The notes beneath the pieces were generated by a model. That model saw only the letters and a list, made by a program, of their open reading frames with translations. It had not been told where the DNA came from and did not search any database. DNA of 64,000 nt, from assembly GCA_948847595.1 (NCBI GenBank), contig CAQOGY010000001.1, positions 372,001-436,000 on the forward strand. Reading direction: 5' to 3'. Position 1 is the stretch's first letter; the number at the start of each line of letters is the position of its first letter. Below are positions 35,273 to 44,945 of the stretch, piece after piece. Source of the DNA: an uncultured Bacteroides sp. (GTDB lineage: Bacteria; Bacteroidota; Bacteroidia; Bacteroidales; Bacteroidaceae). The translations under genes and the position numbers were made by a program.

Positions 35273-36322
35273 TTATTTCTTATAAATCAACTTGCTCGGC
35301 ACACCGTCTCCAAACAAACTATCACCCAGCGTTGTAATCTTATCCCCCGTAGCCAACACATAACGCAGGTTATCACATCCCATAAACGCACCGAACTCGA
35401 TAGCCGTCACACTGGCCGGCAGTTCCAATGTACCGCAAAGGCGACCGCAGTTGCTGAACACACGCTGTCCGATAGACTTCAGATTATGCGGTAATTTCAT
35501 ATTCAACAGATACTTCTTCTGTGCGAAAGTGAAATCGGGAATAGCCGTAGCGTTTGTCTTGGAAATATCGACTGACACCAGATTCGGCATATAATCGCGG
35601 ATAAGTTTGAAATCAGCATTATCCAGTTTTCCTTCAACGGTCAGGAAATTGATATCACGAGGCTGCAATCCCGCTTTCAGAATCTCCTCTTCCAGTTTGC
35701 CCATAAGTCCTACCTGCAAAGTCGCTTCCACCGGCTCACCTTCGATGAAAGCAAAGTTCTGCCATCTGTCCTTGTAGCGGTAAGAGTCGCTGCTGCCCAG
35801 TGGCACGAAGATAGCGGTAACACTGTCCGCCAATGCTTCCGGCAACAGGTTGGGAGCGGTCTTTTTGCGGATCTGGCAGATTTTCAGATTCTCGCAGCCT
35901 TTAAAGGCGGCATCTTCGATATTCTTGGTCTTTTCGGAGAGGATAACTTTTTCCAGACTCAGTTTGCCTTTGGTCACTCCGTCCACTACATTGGAGAAAG
36001 CATAGGCAGGGATGAAGTTCGGCATATAAATGTAGAACTTGCCGTTTGGATAAGTTCCCGACTTACCGCTGTACATCTTTATTTCGGCATTCGAAATATC
36101 CAGTACTTTCAGGTTATCGAACTCGTCACGCAGGTGCCTGAAGTCTTCGGCATTCAGTTTTCCGGTAAGGGTGAGGTGGGTGACGGCGTTGGCTTCGTCT
36201 TCCGTCATCATGGAAATCAGTGTTCCGGGTTTGCTTACATAGTACGTTTTACTCACTTGCGCTGCGGCTCCTAATGAGTTGGCAGCCAATAAGAAGCTTA
36301 TCAATAGTAGTTTAAATTTCAT
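35273..36322 (-). CDS. BspA-like leucine-rich repeat protein, exported
   Basis: 349 residues. The start at 36322 is chosen because a minus-strand -7 box (TATATTTG, 36344-36351) lies 22 bases upstream, which excludes the longer frame. Signal peptide 1-23 (ending GAAAQ). LRR_5/BspA-type repeats are visible (LKVLDISNAEI near 75, LEKVILSEKTKNIEDAAFKGCENL near 125, quoted by its ends LEKVILSE and FKGCENL, and VTAIEFGAFMGCDNLRYV near the end). Such proteins are surface or periplasmic adhesion/binding modules. No neighbours suggest a ligand. Confidence 0.8.
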   Translation of the reverse strand: MKFKLLLISFLLAANSLGAAAQVSKTYYVSKPGTLISMMTEDEANAVTHLTLTGKLNAEDFRHLRDEFDNLKVLDISNAEIKMYSGKSGTYPNGKFYIYMPNFIPAYAFSNVVDGVTKGKLSLEKVILSEKTKNIEDAAFKGCENLKICQIRKKTAPNLLPEALADSVTAIFVPLGSSDSYRYKDRWQNFAFIEGEPVEATLQVGLMGKLEEEILKAGLQPRDINFLTVEGKLDNADFKLIRDYMPNLVSVDISKTNATAIPDFTFAQKKYLLNMKLPHNLKSIGQRVFSNCGRLCGTLELPASVTAIEFGAFMGCDNLRYVLATGDKITTLGDSLFGDGVPSKLIYKK

Positions 36323-36343
36323 AATTTTGCAGATTTGTTCTGA

Positions 36344-36351
36344 CAAATATA
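36344..36351 (-). promoter_or_regulatory. -7 box for the LRR gene
   Basis: Minus-strand TATATTTG, 22 bases before the start at 36322. The divergent CPBP gene has its own box (TAATTTTG, 36394-36401). Confidence 0.55.
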
Positions 36352-36425
36352 GGAAAAAACAGGATTACATGATGTTTTTTTATGTTTTATATCTAATTTT
36401 GTAGCCGGATTAACAAATTGTAAAG

Positions 36426-37322
36426 ATGGCGGCAGACGATATTGTAGAGAAAAAAGAGCCAAAGAGACTTCCTGTATGGGCGTGCATCCCACTGTTCATT
36501 GTGGTGTTTCTGGTATTCATGGGATTATATGGTACGTTGACTCAAGGTTTCTTGTCATTGGTGCTTGGTGTGGAAGCCCGCCATCCGGGGATGGTGGGGT
36601 ATATTCTGCTCGAAACCAGTATGTTGTTGGCTGTCCTTACTGCCGCCGCTATCATGCTCCGCTTTGAACGGCGTCCGTTTTCCGATTTGGGACTGTCCGT
36701 AAAGGGGCACGCAAGAGGGTTGTGGTATGGTTTTCTGATGGCTGTCTTGTTATATTTCCTCGGCTTCGGACTGTCTCTGATGATGGGAGAAGTGGAAGTG
36801 ACCGGCTTTCAGTTCAAGCCGTTGGATTTGCTGGGGTCGTTGTTGTTTTTTCTGTTAGTCGCGTTGTTTGAAGAGATTCTGATGCGCGGGTATATCCTCG
36901 GACGTTTGCTGCACACCCGCCTGAACAAGTTCCTGTCACTGTTCATCTCGGCATCGTTGTTCGCCTTGCTGCATATTTTCAATCCGGAGATAGACATCCT
37001 GCCGATGGTAAATCTTGTACTGGCAGGCATGCTGTTGGGAGCTTCCTATTTATATACGCGGAATCTTTGTTTCCCCATTTCACTGCATCTTTTCTGGAAC
37101 TGGATACAAGGCCCGATATTGGGCTATCAGGTGAGCGGGAACGATTTCATGTCTACTATGCTGAAACTGCGTATGCCCGAAGAGAACGTACTGAATGGCG
37201 GAGCCTTCGGTTTTGAAGGCTCGCTCATATGCACAGTACTTATGATCGTATTTACGATTCTGATAGTCTGGTGGGGTGAGAAGAGAGAGGCGATCAGTCT
37301 TGCTGTACCCCGATCATGCTAA
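36426..37322 (+). CDS. CPBP-family intramembrane metalloprotease
   Basis: 298 residues with about eight hydrophobic segments. The three family motifs are present: EEILMRG (about 157-163, EExxxR), FALLH (about 180-184, FxxxH) and HLFWNW (about 222-227, HxxxN). These form the zinc site of CAAX-protease/bacteriocin-processing enzymes (Abi family). Substrate unknown. It ends 29 bp inside the convergent tex gene. Confidence 0.88.
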   Translation: MAADDIVEKKEPKRLPVWACIPLFIVVFLVFMGLYGTLTQGFLSLVLGVEARHPGMVGYILLETSMLLAVLTAAAIMLRFERRPFSDLGLSVKGHARGLWYGFLMAVLLYFLGFGLSLMMGEVEVTGFQFKPLDLLGSLLFFLLVALFEEILMRGYILGRLLHTRLNKFLSLFISASLFALLHIFNPEIDILPMVNLVLAGMLLGASYLYTRNLCFPISLHLFWNWIQGPILGYQVSGNDFMSTMLKLRMPEENVLNGGAFGFEGSLICTVLMIVFTILIVWWGEKREAISLAVPRSC

Positions 37323-39426
37323 GCTGAATCCGTTTCCGGTCGGTATCTACGTTCATCACTTTCACCATGACGTGCTGATGGATGGATACGATTTCTGTGG
37401 GGTCGGAGATGAACCGTTCGGCCATTTGGGAGAGATGTACAAGGCCATTCTCCTTGATACCTATATCGACGAAAGCACCGAAATTTGTGATATTGCCTAC
37501 GATGCCCGGAAGAATCATTCCTTCGCGGAGATCGGCTATGGTGCGTACGTTCTTGTCAAATTCAAATACTTTGATGGCTTTACGCGGGTCACGTCCCGGT
37601 TTGTCGAGCTCTTGTAGGATGTCCTGTAAGGTAGGCAGACCGACGGTGGGGGTGATGTAGTCGGAGATGGTAATCTTCTGACGGAGCCCCTTGTCGGTTA
37701 TCAGTTCATCGACGGTACATTTCAGGTCTTTTGCCATCTGCTCCACGATGTGGTAACTTTCGGGATGCACGGCCGTATTGTCCAACGGGTTCTTTGCCTC
37801 GGGGATACGAAGGAAACCCGCACATTGCTCAAAAGCTTTCGCGCCCATGCGCGGGACTTTCATCAGTTCTTTGCGTGAACTGAATGCTCCGTTTTCTGCC
37901 CGATAGTTGACGATATTCTGGGCCAGTTGCGGGCCTAAACCGGAAATGTACGTCAGCAGATGACTGCTTGCCGTGTTCAGGTTCACTCCGACGAGGTTCA
38001 CGCAGTTTTCTACAGTCTGGTCGAGTGCCTTCTTCAGCTTCGTCTGGTCTACATCGTGCTGATATTGACCGACTCCGATGGATTTGGGATCAATTTTTAC
38101 CAATTCCGCCAACGGATCCATCAACCGGCGTCCGATAGAAACTGCTCCTCTGACTGTCACGTCATATTCGGGAAACTCGTCACGGGCGATTTTGGAAGCC
38201 GAATAGATGGAAGCTCCCTGCTCGCTGACTACAAACACGGGAATCTGACGGTCGAAGCTCTGGCGGCTGATAAAATCTTCCGTTTCACGACTTGCCGTCC
38301 CGTTACCGATGGAGATGGCTTCTATCTGATAGGCTTCAATCATCTTGCGGAGTTTGGATGCCGCTTCACTGGTTTTGTTGACGGGCGGATGCGGGTAAAT
38401 ATTCTCGTTATGCAATAAATTTCCTTGCGCGTCGAGACAGACAACTTTACATCCGGTACGGAATCCGGGGTCGATGGCGAGTACCCGTTTCTGTCCTAAA
38501 GGCGCTGCGAGAAGTAGCTGGCGAAGGTTTTCGGCAAAAACACGGATGGCTTCATCGTCCGCTTTCTCTTTCGACTGGGCGGCAAATTCCGTTTCGATGG
38601 AAGGTTTGAGCAGACGTTTGTAGGCATCGGCGGTAGCTTCGTTCACTTGGCGGCTGCATTCGTTGTTGCCACGTACGAACTGGCGTTCCAGACGTTCGAG
38701 GCATGCTTCGTCGTCCGGGGTGATGGAGACTTTCAGCAGTCCTTCCGATTCTGCCCGGCGGATGGCGAGCAGACGGTGGGAAGTGCAGCGTTTCAAGGGT
38801 TCGGAGAAGTCGAAGTAATCACGATATTTGGCGGCTTCTTCCTCTTTGCCTTTCACTACTTTGGCACTGATTTCCGCCTGGCGGCTGAATTGATTACGTA
38901 TGGCGTTGCGGGCACGCTCGTCTTCGTTCACTTGTTCGGCGATGATGTCGCGCGCACCTTTCAGGGCATCTTCCACATCTTTCACTTCACCTTTGACAAA
39001 GGCGGCGGCACGGGCGGCGGGATTGTTTTCCCTTTGTAACATCAAGAGGGTGGCGAGCGGTTCCAGTCCTTTCTGACGGGCTGCTTCGGCACGCGTCTTC
39101 CGCTTGGGTTTGTAGGGGAGGTAGATGTCTTCCAGTTCCGTCGGATTCCAGGTATCGTTGATACGCTTTTCCAACTCGGCAGTCAGCTTTCCCTGTTCGG
39201 TGATGGTGCTGAGAATCGTCTCTTTGCGCTTGGCTATGTCGCACAGCTTATCATGCTGCTCCTTTATCTGCTCTATCTGAACTTCATCCAGTCCGCCCGT
39301 AGCCTCTTTACGGTAGCGGCTGATAAAAGGAATCGTGGCACCTTCACCCAGAAGATGGAGAGTGCTGCTTATTTGTCTTTCCGGTATCCCCGACAGGCCG
39401 GAAATCATCTTGTGAAATAATTCCAT
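37294..39426 (-). CDS. tex: Tex-family RNA-binding transcription accessory protein
   Basis: 710 residues. The start at 39426 (MELFHKMISG) is preferred because a minus-strand -7 box (TATTTTTG, 39455-39462) lies inside the longer frame. Domains in order: Tex N-terminal helical part (PFISRYRKEATGGLDE near 33), YqgF-like RNase H fold (VLAIDPGFRTGCKV near 330), helix-hairpin-helix pair (about 490-560) and a C-terminal S1 RNA-binding domain (GIVGNITNFGAFVDIG near 640). Tex acts in transcription-related RNA metabolism. Monocistronic here; overlaps the 3' end of the CPBP gene. Confidence 0.95.
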   Translation of the reverse strand: MELFHKMISGLSGIPERQISSTLHLLGEGATIPFISRYRKEATGGLDEVQIEQIKEQHDKLCDIAKRKETILSTITEQGKLTAELEKRINDTWNPTELEDIYLPYKPKRKTRAEAARQKGLEPLATLLMLQRENNPAARAAAFVKGEVKDVEDALKGARDIIAEQVNEDERARNAIRNQFSRQAEISAKVVKGKEEEAAKYRDYFDFSEPLKRCTSHRLLAIRRAESEGLLKVSITPDDEACLERLERQFVRGNNECSRQVNEATADAYKRLLKPSIETEFAAQSKEKADDEAIRVFAENLRQLLLAAPLGQKRVLAIDPGFRTGCKVVCLDAQGNLLHNENIYPHPPVNKTSEAASKLRKMIEAYQIEAISIGNGTASRETEDFISRQSFDRQIPVFVVSEQGASIYSASKIARDEFPEYDVTVRGAVSIGRRLMDPLAELVKIDPKSIGVGQYQHDVDQTKLKKALDQTVENCVNLVGVNLNTASSHLLTYISGLGPQLAQNIVNYRAENGAFSSRKELMKVPRMGAKAFEQCAGFLRIPEAKNPLDNTAVHPESYHIVEQMAKDLKCTVDELITDKGLRQKITISDYITPTVGLPTLQDILQELDKPGRDPRKAIKVFEFDKNVRTIADLREGMILPGIVGNITNFGAFVDIGIKENGLVHLSQMAERFISDPTEIVSIHQHVMVKVMNVDTDRKRIQLSMIGVQQD

Positions 39427-39495
39427 ATATAGTCTTTTGAAAATAAATGAGCGACAAAAATACATATAAATCTCATATAACCCGACAAGTTTTAT

Positions 39496-39503
39496 TATAT
39501 TTG
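39496..39503 (+). promoter_or_regulatory. -7 box for the histidine kinase operon
   Basis: TATATTTG, 35 bases before the ATG at 39539, and divergent from the tex box. Confidence 0.55.
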
Positions 39504-39538
39504 CAGCTTGAATAAAAGAATTGACACATCAAAACTGC

Positions 39539-41485
39539 ATGATTATGCTGAGATTTTTAGGATATCTTTTTATCTTTTCCCTTTGGCTTTTACAGTCAAT
39601 GGAAATCTTTGCTGCCTCTAAAGACAAGAATCCCATCCTGATTATCTGTTCCTATAATCCCGCTGCACACCAGACTTCGGTAACTATTTCCGACTATATG
39701 GAAGAATATAATAAGTTGGGCGGAAAACGGGATATTATCATCGAAAACATGAATTGCAAGAGTTTCTCGGAGTCTCCTTTGTGGAGCGACATGATGACGC
39801 AGATTCTTTCTAAATATAAGGGGGAGAACCATCCGGCACAGATTGTCTTGTTAGGACAGGAAGCGTGGGCGGCTTATTTGTCGCAGAGGGATTCGATGCA
39901 GGTCAAAGTACCGGTGATATGTAGTCTGGTCAGTAGCAATGTGGTGATTCTGCCGAAGGATACGATGGAGCATCTCGATAGCTGGATGCCCGAATCGGTC
40001 GATATATTTGACGACCATCTGAATATTCCCGAACTGAAGTCGGGCTTTATCAACCGTTATAATATTGAGGATAATATCCGCATGATTCAGGCTTTTTATC
40101 CGAAGACGGAGCACATCGCTTTCATTTCGGACAATACCTATGGTGGAGTGACGATGCAGGCGTTGATGCGAAAGGAGATGGAGAAATTTCCTGACCTTGA
40201 CCTGATTCTGATGGACGGACGGAGACATACAATCTACACGATTGTCGAGGAATTGAGAAATCTGCCGGAAAATACAGTGATTATGGTGGGAACCTGGCGG
40301 GTGGATATGAACGAGGGGTATTTCATGCGGAATGCTACATATGCGATGATGGAAGCGACTCCTGCCATCCCGACTTTTACACCATCATCGGTGAGCCTGG
40401 GATATTGGGCAATCGGCGGCGTGCTGCCCGATTACCGGAAAGTGGGTGGAGAAATGGCTATGGAATCCATCCGTCTGGATAATCAGGCGGATAGTCAGAT
40501 AGGGGATGTGGAGAAGCATCTGGAGATTATCGGTAGCAAGGCTGTATTGGACAGCCGGAAGATGAAAGAGTGGGGGTTGAATCCGAATGTTTTGCCTTTT
40601 GATGTGCAGCTTGTCAATCAGCCGGTTTCGTTCTATCAGCAGTACACGTATCAGATATGGTCTGCCTGTGCGCTGTTTGTGGTGTTGACGCTGGGACTGT
40701 TCATTTCTCTTTTCTTTTATTTCCGTACGAAGCGTCTGAAGGATGAACTGTTGAAGTCGGAGAAGGATTTGCGCGTGGCGAAAGATAAGGCGGAAGAGTC
40801 CAATCGACTGAAGAGCGCTTTCCTTGCGAATATGAGCCATGAGATACGGACACCGTTGAACTCGATTGTCGGATTCTCGGATGTGCTGGCTGTGGGCGGC
40901 AGCACGGAAGAGGAACAGCAGTCTTATTATCAGATTATCAAAACGAATTCTGACTTGTTGCTGCGCCTGATTAATGATATTCTCGATCTTTCCCGTCTGG
41001 AAGCCAACCGAGTGACTTTGACATGGGGGGAGTGCGATGTGGTGCAGTTGTGCAGGCAAGTGGTGGCTTCCGTCAGTTTCTCGCAGCATTCGTCGGATAA
41101 TCAGTTTCTGTTTACTACAAAAATTGATACTTACCGCATGGAGACGGATGTACAGCGTATGCAGCAGGTGATTATCAATTTGCTTTCAAATGCGAATAAG
41201 TTTACGAAAAAAGGAACGATTACGTTGGACTTTTCGATTGATGAGACGAAGCAAATGGCTGTTTTCTCGGTGACGGACACGGGATGCGGTATCCCGAAGG
41301 AGAAGCAGGGGCTTGTGTTCGAGCGTTTTGAGAAGCTGAATGAGTATGCGCAGGGAACAGGTCTGGGACTGTCTATCTGCAAATTGATTGTGTATAAATG
41401 GAAGGGTGCTATATGGATTGATCCCGACTATACCGGTGGGGCCCGGTTCGTATTCTCGCATCCGCTAAAAATAGAAAAAGAATGA
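39539..41485 (+). CDS. Membrane sensor histidine kinase with ABC-substrate-binding-like periplasmic sensor
   Basis: 648 residues. Signal/TM segment 1-24, then a periplasmic region of about 340 residues resembling ABC substrate-binding (sugar-like) proteins (ILIICSYNPAAHQT near 32, HIAFISDNTYGG near 195). A second TM (about 372-395) leads to a coiled segment, HisKA with phospho-acceptor NMSHEIRTPLNS (His near 434), and HATPase with N box (INLLSNANKF), G1 (DTGCGIP) and G2 (GTGLGLS). There is no receiver domain, so a separate response regulator must exist elsewhere. It overlaps the next gene by 4 bp (ATGA), implying co-regulation with a nucleotidase. Confidence 0.9.
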   Translation: MIMLRFLGYLFIFSLWLLQSMEIFAASKDKNPILIICSYNPAAHQTSVTISDYMEEYNKLGGKRDIIIENMNCKSFSESPLWSDMMTQILSKYKGENHPAQIVLLGQEAWAAYLSQRDSMQVKVPVICSLVSSNVVILPKDTMEHLDSWMPESVDIFDDHLNIPELKSGFINRYNIEDNIRMIQAFYPKTEHIAFISDNTYGGVTMQALMRKEMEKFPDLDLILMDGRRHTIYTIVEELRNLPENTVIMVGTWRVDMNEGYFMRNATYAMMEATPAIPTFTPSSVSLGYWAIGGVLPDYRKVGGEMAMESIRLDNQADSQIGDVEKHLEIIGSKAVLDSRKMKEWGLNPNVLPFDVQLVNQPVSFYQQYTYQIWSACALFVVLTLGLFISLFFYFRTKRLKDELLKSEKDLRVAKDKAEESNRLKSAFLANMSHEIRTPLNSIVGFSDVLAVGGSTEEEQQSYYQIIKTNSDLLLRLINDILDLSRLEANRVTLTWGECDVVQLCRQVVASVSFSQHSSDNQFLFTTKIDTYRMETDVQRMQQVIINLLSNANKFTKKGTITLDFSIDETKQMAVFSVTDTGCGIPKEKQGLVFERFEKLNEYAQGTGLGLSICKLIVYKWKGAIWIDPDYTGGARFVFSHPLKIEKE

Positions 41486-43224
41486 AACGGATTACATTAA
41501 TTTATGTGTGGCTTCTATGTCTGGTGCTGTCGGTGGCAGCGCAGGAGAAAGTGGTGAAGCTGAAGATTGTACAGACAAGCGATGTGCACGGCAACTATTA
41601 TCCTTACAATTTCATAACCCGTCAGGAATGGAAAGGCAGTCTTGCACGGATATATTCGTTTGTGCAGAAAGAGCGCGAGCAGTATAAAGATAACCTGATA
41701 TTATTGGATAACGGGGATATTTTGCAGGGACAGCCTACCGCTTATTATTATAATTACATAGATACTGTGTCTCCGCATCTTTGTGCGGAAATGATGAATT
41801 ATATGAAGTATGATGCCGGCAACATGGGCAACCATGACGTGGAAACGGGACGTGCCGTGTTCGACCGTTGGATCGGCACTTGTGACTTCCCCGTGCTGGG
41901 TGCCAATATCATCGATACATCTACGGGAAAGACGCATCTGCCGCCTTATAAGGTGTTGGAGCGTGATGGCGTGAAAATCGTTGTTCTCGGAATGATTACC
42001 CCTGCCATCCCGGCATGGCTCTCGGAAAATTTGTGGAAGGGGTTACGTTTTGATGATATGGAAGAGACGGCTCGCAAGTGGATGAAGATTATTCGTGAAA
42101 AGGAAAATCCGGATTTGGTCATCGGGCTGTTCCATGCGGGACAGGAAGCATTCAAGATGTCGGGAAAATATAATGAGAATGCGTCACTGGATGTAGCGAA
42201 GAATGTGCCGGGATTTGATATAGTATTGATGGGGCACGACCATGCGCGTGAATGTAAGAAGGTGATGAATGTGGCCGGAGATTCGGTGCTGATTATTGAT
42301 CCGGCAAGCAACGGGGTTGTCTTGTCGAATGTGGACGTAACTGTCAGGATGAAAGACGGCAAGGTCTTGGGCAAGGATATTCAGGGAGTGCTGACGGCTA
42401 CGAAGGACTATGGTGTCAGCGAGGATTTTATGAAGCGTTTTGCTCCGCAATATGAGGACGTACAGAAGTTTGTTTCCAAGAAGATCGGTACGTTTACCGG
42501 GGATATTTCTACGCATCCTTCTTTCTTCGGCCCTTCTGCTTTTATCGACTTGATACATACATTGCAGCTTGATATTACAGGGGCTGAGATTTCCTTTGCC
42601 GCTCCGCTTTCATTCGACGCGGAAATAAAGAAGGGGGATGTGTTCGTGAGCGATATGTTCAACTTATACAAATATGAGAATATGCTGTATGTGATGACAT
42701 TGTCGGGAAAAGAAATCAAGGATTTCCTGGAAATGTCTTATTATATGTGGACTAACCGGATGAAGTCGCCGGATGATCATCTGCTCTGGTTCAAGGAGAA
42801 ACGTCGTGAAGGTGCGGAGGACAGGGCTTCTTTCCAGAATTTCAGCTTTAACTTCGATTCGGCTTCAGGCATTATTTATACGGTGGATGTCACCAAGCCG
42901 AAAGGGGAGAAGATAACGATTGTCAGTATGGCGGATGGTTCTCCTTTCCATTTGGATAAGATTTATAAGGTGGCGTTGAACTCTTATCGGGGTAATGGCG
43001 GTGGAGAATTACTGACAAAAGGGTCGGGCATTCCTCAAGAGAAATTGAAAGAACGTATTGTCTTTTCTACTGATAAGGATCTTCGTTTTTATCTGATGAA
43101 TTACATTGAGAAGAAGGGAACGATGGATCCGAAAGTGTTGAACCAGTGGAAGTTCGTTCCGGATAAGTGGACAGTGCCTGCTGCCAAACGTGATTCCGAA
43201 TATTTGTTCGGGCATGGTCAATAA
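41482..43224 (+). CDS. Periplasmic metallophosphatase / 5'-nucleotidase
   Basis: 580 residues with a signal peptide (1-20). Metal ligands are visible in DVHGNYY (about 34), DNGD (about 76), GNHDVE (about 116) and GHDHARE (about 250), all as in UshA-type enzymes. The C-terminal nucleotide-binding domain holds FEM-like SYYMW and NSYRGNGGGEL (about 497-507). It hydrolyses extracytoplasmic nucleotides or related phosphoesters. Start codon overlaps the kinase stop by 4 bp, so it may produce or remove the ligand sensed by the kinase. Confidence 0.92.
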   Translation: MKRITLIYVWLLCLVLSVAAQEKVVKLKIVQTSDVHGNYYPYNFITRQEWKGSLARIYSFVQKEREQYKDNLILLDNGDILQGQPTAYYYNYIDTVSPHLCAEMMNYMKYDAGNMGNHDVETGRAVFDRWIGTCDFPVLGANIIDTSTGKTHLPPYKVLERDGVKIVVLGMITPAIPAWLSENLWKGLRFDDMEETARKWMKIIREKENPDLVIGLFHAGQEAFKMSGKYNENASLDVAKNVPGFDIVLMGHDHARECKKVMNVAGDSVLIIDPASNGVVLSNVDVTVRMKDGKVLGKDIQGVLTATKDYGVSEDFMKRFAPQYEDVQKFVSKKIGTFTGDISTHPSFFGPSAFIDLIHTLQLDITGAEISFAAPLSFDAEIKKGDVFVSDMFNLYKYENMLYVMTLSGKEIKDFLEMSYYMWTNRMKSPDDHLLWFKEKRREGAEDRASFQNFSFNFDSASGIIYTVDVTKPKGEKITIVSMADGSPFHLDKIYKVALNSYRGNGGGELLTKGSGIPQEKLKERIVFSTDKDLRFYLMNYIEKKGTMDPKVLNQWKFVPDKWTVPAAKRDSEYLFGHGQ

Positions 43225-43291
43225 GTAGCCAATAATGTTCTTTTTGTCCTGTAATATCCTATCTTGACTTGTATATATGATTTATTGCTGA

Positions 43292-43299
43292 TATATTTG
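43292..43299 (+). promoter_or_regulatory. -7 box for the AraC-family gene
   Basis: TATATTTG, 18 bases before the ATG at 43318. It shows that the regulator has its own promoter and rejects the longer reading frame from 43264. Confidence 0.55.
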
Positions 43300-43317
43300 T
43301 CGCAAAAAAGAGAGAGT

Positions 43318-44217
43318 ATGGATATTCAAAGTGTTCCGAAGATTGGTATTTCTTCGGTGGTTCATTCAAAGCATATAGATTCCGACAGCATTGATGTTGT
43401 TGATAATGATATAGCGCTCTTCGATACGGAGAGCGTTATTTCCTTGTATAATGGCCCCAGTAAAATGGAGGTACTGACAATAGGGCTTTGCCTGCAGGGC
43501 GAAGGGGCTTTCAATATCAGTTTGCGCGAGTTTCAGTTGTCACCGGGAGTGATGGTAGTGGCGTTGCCGAATCAGATTATCGAACACCGGTATTTCAGTC
43601 CGGACTATAAAGGTATATTCTTTGCTGTGTCGAAGAATGTATTGGAGACATTACCTAAGGTCGGGAATATGCTTTCACTGTTTTTCTATCTGAAGGATTA
43701 TCCATGCTTCAGTCTCACTCCGCATGAGCAGGAAGTGATTCAGGAATATCATACGTTTGTGAGAAAGCGGTTGAGGGACAAAAAGGGTACATACCGCAGG
43801 GAAGCTGTAATGGGTTTGATGCAGGGCTTTTTCTTCGAGCTTTGCAATATCTTTAATAATCATGCTCCTGTAGCTGCTGCGCCTAAAACCAAGACCAGAA
43901 AAGAGTATATCTTCGAGCGTTTTTATGAATCGTTGGTCGAGTCTTACCAATTTGAACGTAGTGTGAAGTTTTATGCGGATCAGTTGTGCCTGACGCCCAA
44001 GCATTTGTCGGGTGTGGTGAAAGAGGTCAGCGGGAAAACGGTGGGAGAGTGGATTGATGAGTTTGTTATCCTGGAAGCGAAAGCGCTTCTGAACTCTTCA
44101 AGTATGAATATACAGGAGATTGCCGACCGGCTGAATTTTGCCAACCAGTCTTTTTTCGGGAAGTATTTCAAGCATTATACAAATATGTCTCCCAAGGAAT
44201 ACCGGAAAAGCCGATAA
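43318..44217 (+). CDS. AraC-family transcriptional regulator
   Basis: 299 residues. N-terminal cupin-like ligand domain (about 20-170, with FNISLREFQLSPGVMVVALP near 65-84) and C-terminal double helix-turn-helix: FYADQLCLTPKHLSGVVKE (about 219-237) and IQEIADRLNFANQSFFGKYF (about 266-285), ending SPKEYRKSR. It follows the kinase-nucleotidase pair and may act on it or on unlinked targets; the direction is not determined by sequence. Confidence 0.9.
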   Translation: MDIQSVPKIGISSVVHSKHIDSDSIDVVDNDIALFDTESVISLYNGPSKMEVLTIGLCLQGEGAFNISLREFQLSPGVMVVALPNQIIEHRYFSPDYKGIFFAVSKNVLETLPKVGNMLSLFFYLKDYPCFSLTPHEQEVIQEYHTFVRKRLRDKKGTYRREAVMGLMQGFFFELCNIFNNHAPVAAAPKTKTRKEYIFERFYESLVESYQFERSVKFYADQLCLTPKHLSGVVKEVSGKTVGEWIDEFVILEAKALLNSSSMNIQEIADRLNFANQSFFGKYFKHYTNMSPKEYRKSR

Positions 44218-44235
44218 CGGGGAATTCCGTTATCG
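44212..44235. terminator. Bidirectional hairpin between convergent AraC and Crp genes
   Basis: A perfect 9-bp stem (CGATAACGG) around GGAATT, overlapping the AraC stop codon and 18 bp after the Crp-type gene end. No strong T-run. Confidence 0.5.
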
Positions 44236-44252
44236 CAGTCGGGAAGAATGTC

Positions 44253-44837
44253 TTATAGAACTCCGGAACGTACGCGGCTCAATGTTTCGGGCGTCATCAG
44301 CAGGTAAGAGGCTATGTACGCCAAGGGAGCCCGTTTGATGATTTCGGGATGTGTTTCGAGCAGGAGATTATAACGCTCACGGGCGGATTCAAAACGCCAC
44401 GAGTCTGCTTTGACCTGTGATACGATCAGGGAGTATTCCAGTATTTTCTGATAGAACATATTGATTTCCCAGTTTTCTCTCGCCAGTTTTTGTATCATGT
44501 CCCGAGGGAACAGGTAGATTATGCTAGGTTCCAGTGTTTCTACTATCAGTCGAGTAGGGACTTGTTTCAGGAAACTTTCAATGCACATGGTGATACATCC
44601 TTCATAGGAGAAATGTTCGGTAACGTCTTTTCCGTTTTTATAGTAGTACTGCCTGAGCATTCCTTTGCCGACAAATACGATTTCGTGGGCTACTTCTCCT
44701 TCCTTCAGCGCGATGGCTCCTTTAGGGAATTCTTCACGAATCAGTATGCTTTCTATCTGTCGTCTTCCTTCTATACTCATCTCGGGGAAACGGGAGTTTA
44801 CAACGGCATTTACCGTTTCTCTTAATAGTGTATCCAT
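44253..44837 (-). CDS. Crp/Fnr-family cyclic-nucleotide-binding-like regulator
   Basis: 194 residues. A cNMP-binding beta-barrel (about 30-120, PKGAIALKEGEVAHEIVFVGKG quoted by its ends PKGAIAL and IVFVGKG) is followed by a long dimer helix and a short winged HTH (LAYIASYLLMTPETLSRVRS near 172-191). Bacteroides members of this type often lack the residues needed for cAMP binding, so the ligand is unknown. A minus-strand -7 box (TATTTTTG, 44860-44867) lies 23 bases upstream. Confidence 0.88.
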   Translation of the reverse strand: MDTLLRETVNAVVNSRFPEMSIEGRRQIESILIREEFPKGAIALKEGEVAHEIVFVGKGMLRQYYYKNGKDVTEHFSYEGCITMCIESFLKQVPTRLIVETLEPSIIYLFPRDMIQKLARENWEINMFYQKILEYSLIVSQVKADSWRFESARERYNLLLETHPEIIKRAPLAYIASYLLMTPETLSRVRSGVL

Positions 44838-44910
44838 GTCTTTTCTGTCTTGATGTGTGCAAAAATACTAAAAACGGTTGACATAAATCAAGTGTGGTAC
44901 AAAAAAGATG

Positions 44911-44918
44911 TATATTTG
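44911..44918 (+). promoter_or_regulatory. -7 box for the lipoprotein gene at 44946
   Basis: TATATTTG, 27 bases before the ATG. It sits 43 bp from the divergent box of the Crp-type gene. Confidence 0.5.
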
Positions 44919-44945
44919 CCTCTTAAATCAAGATGTAAGACGATA

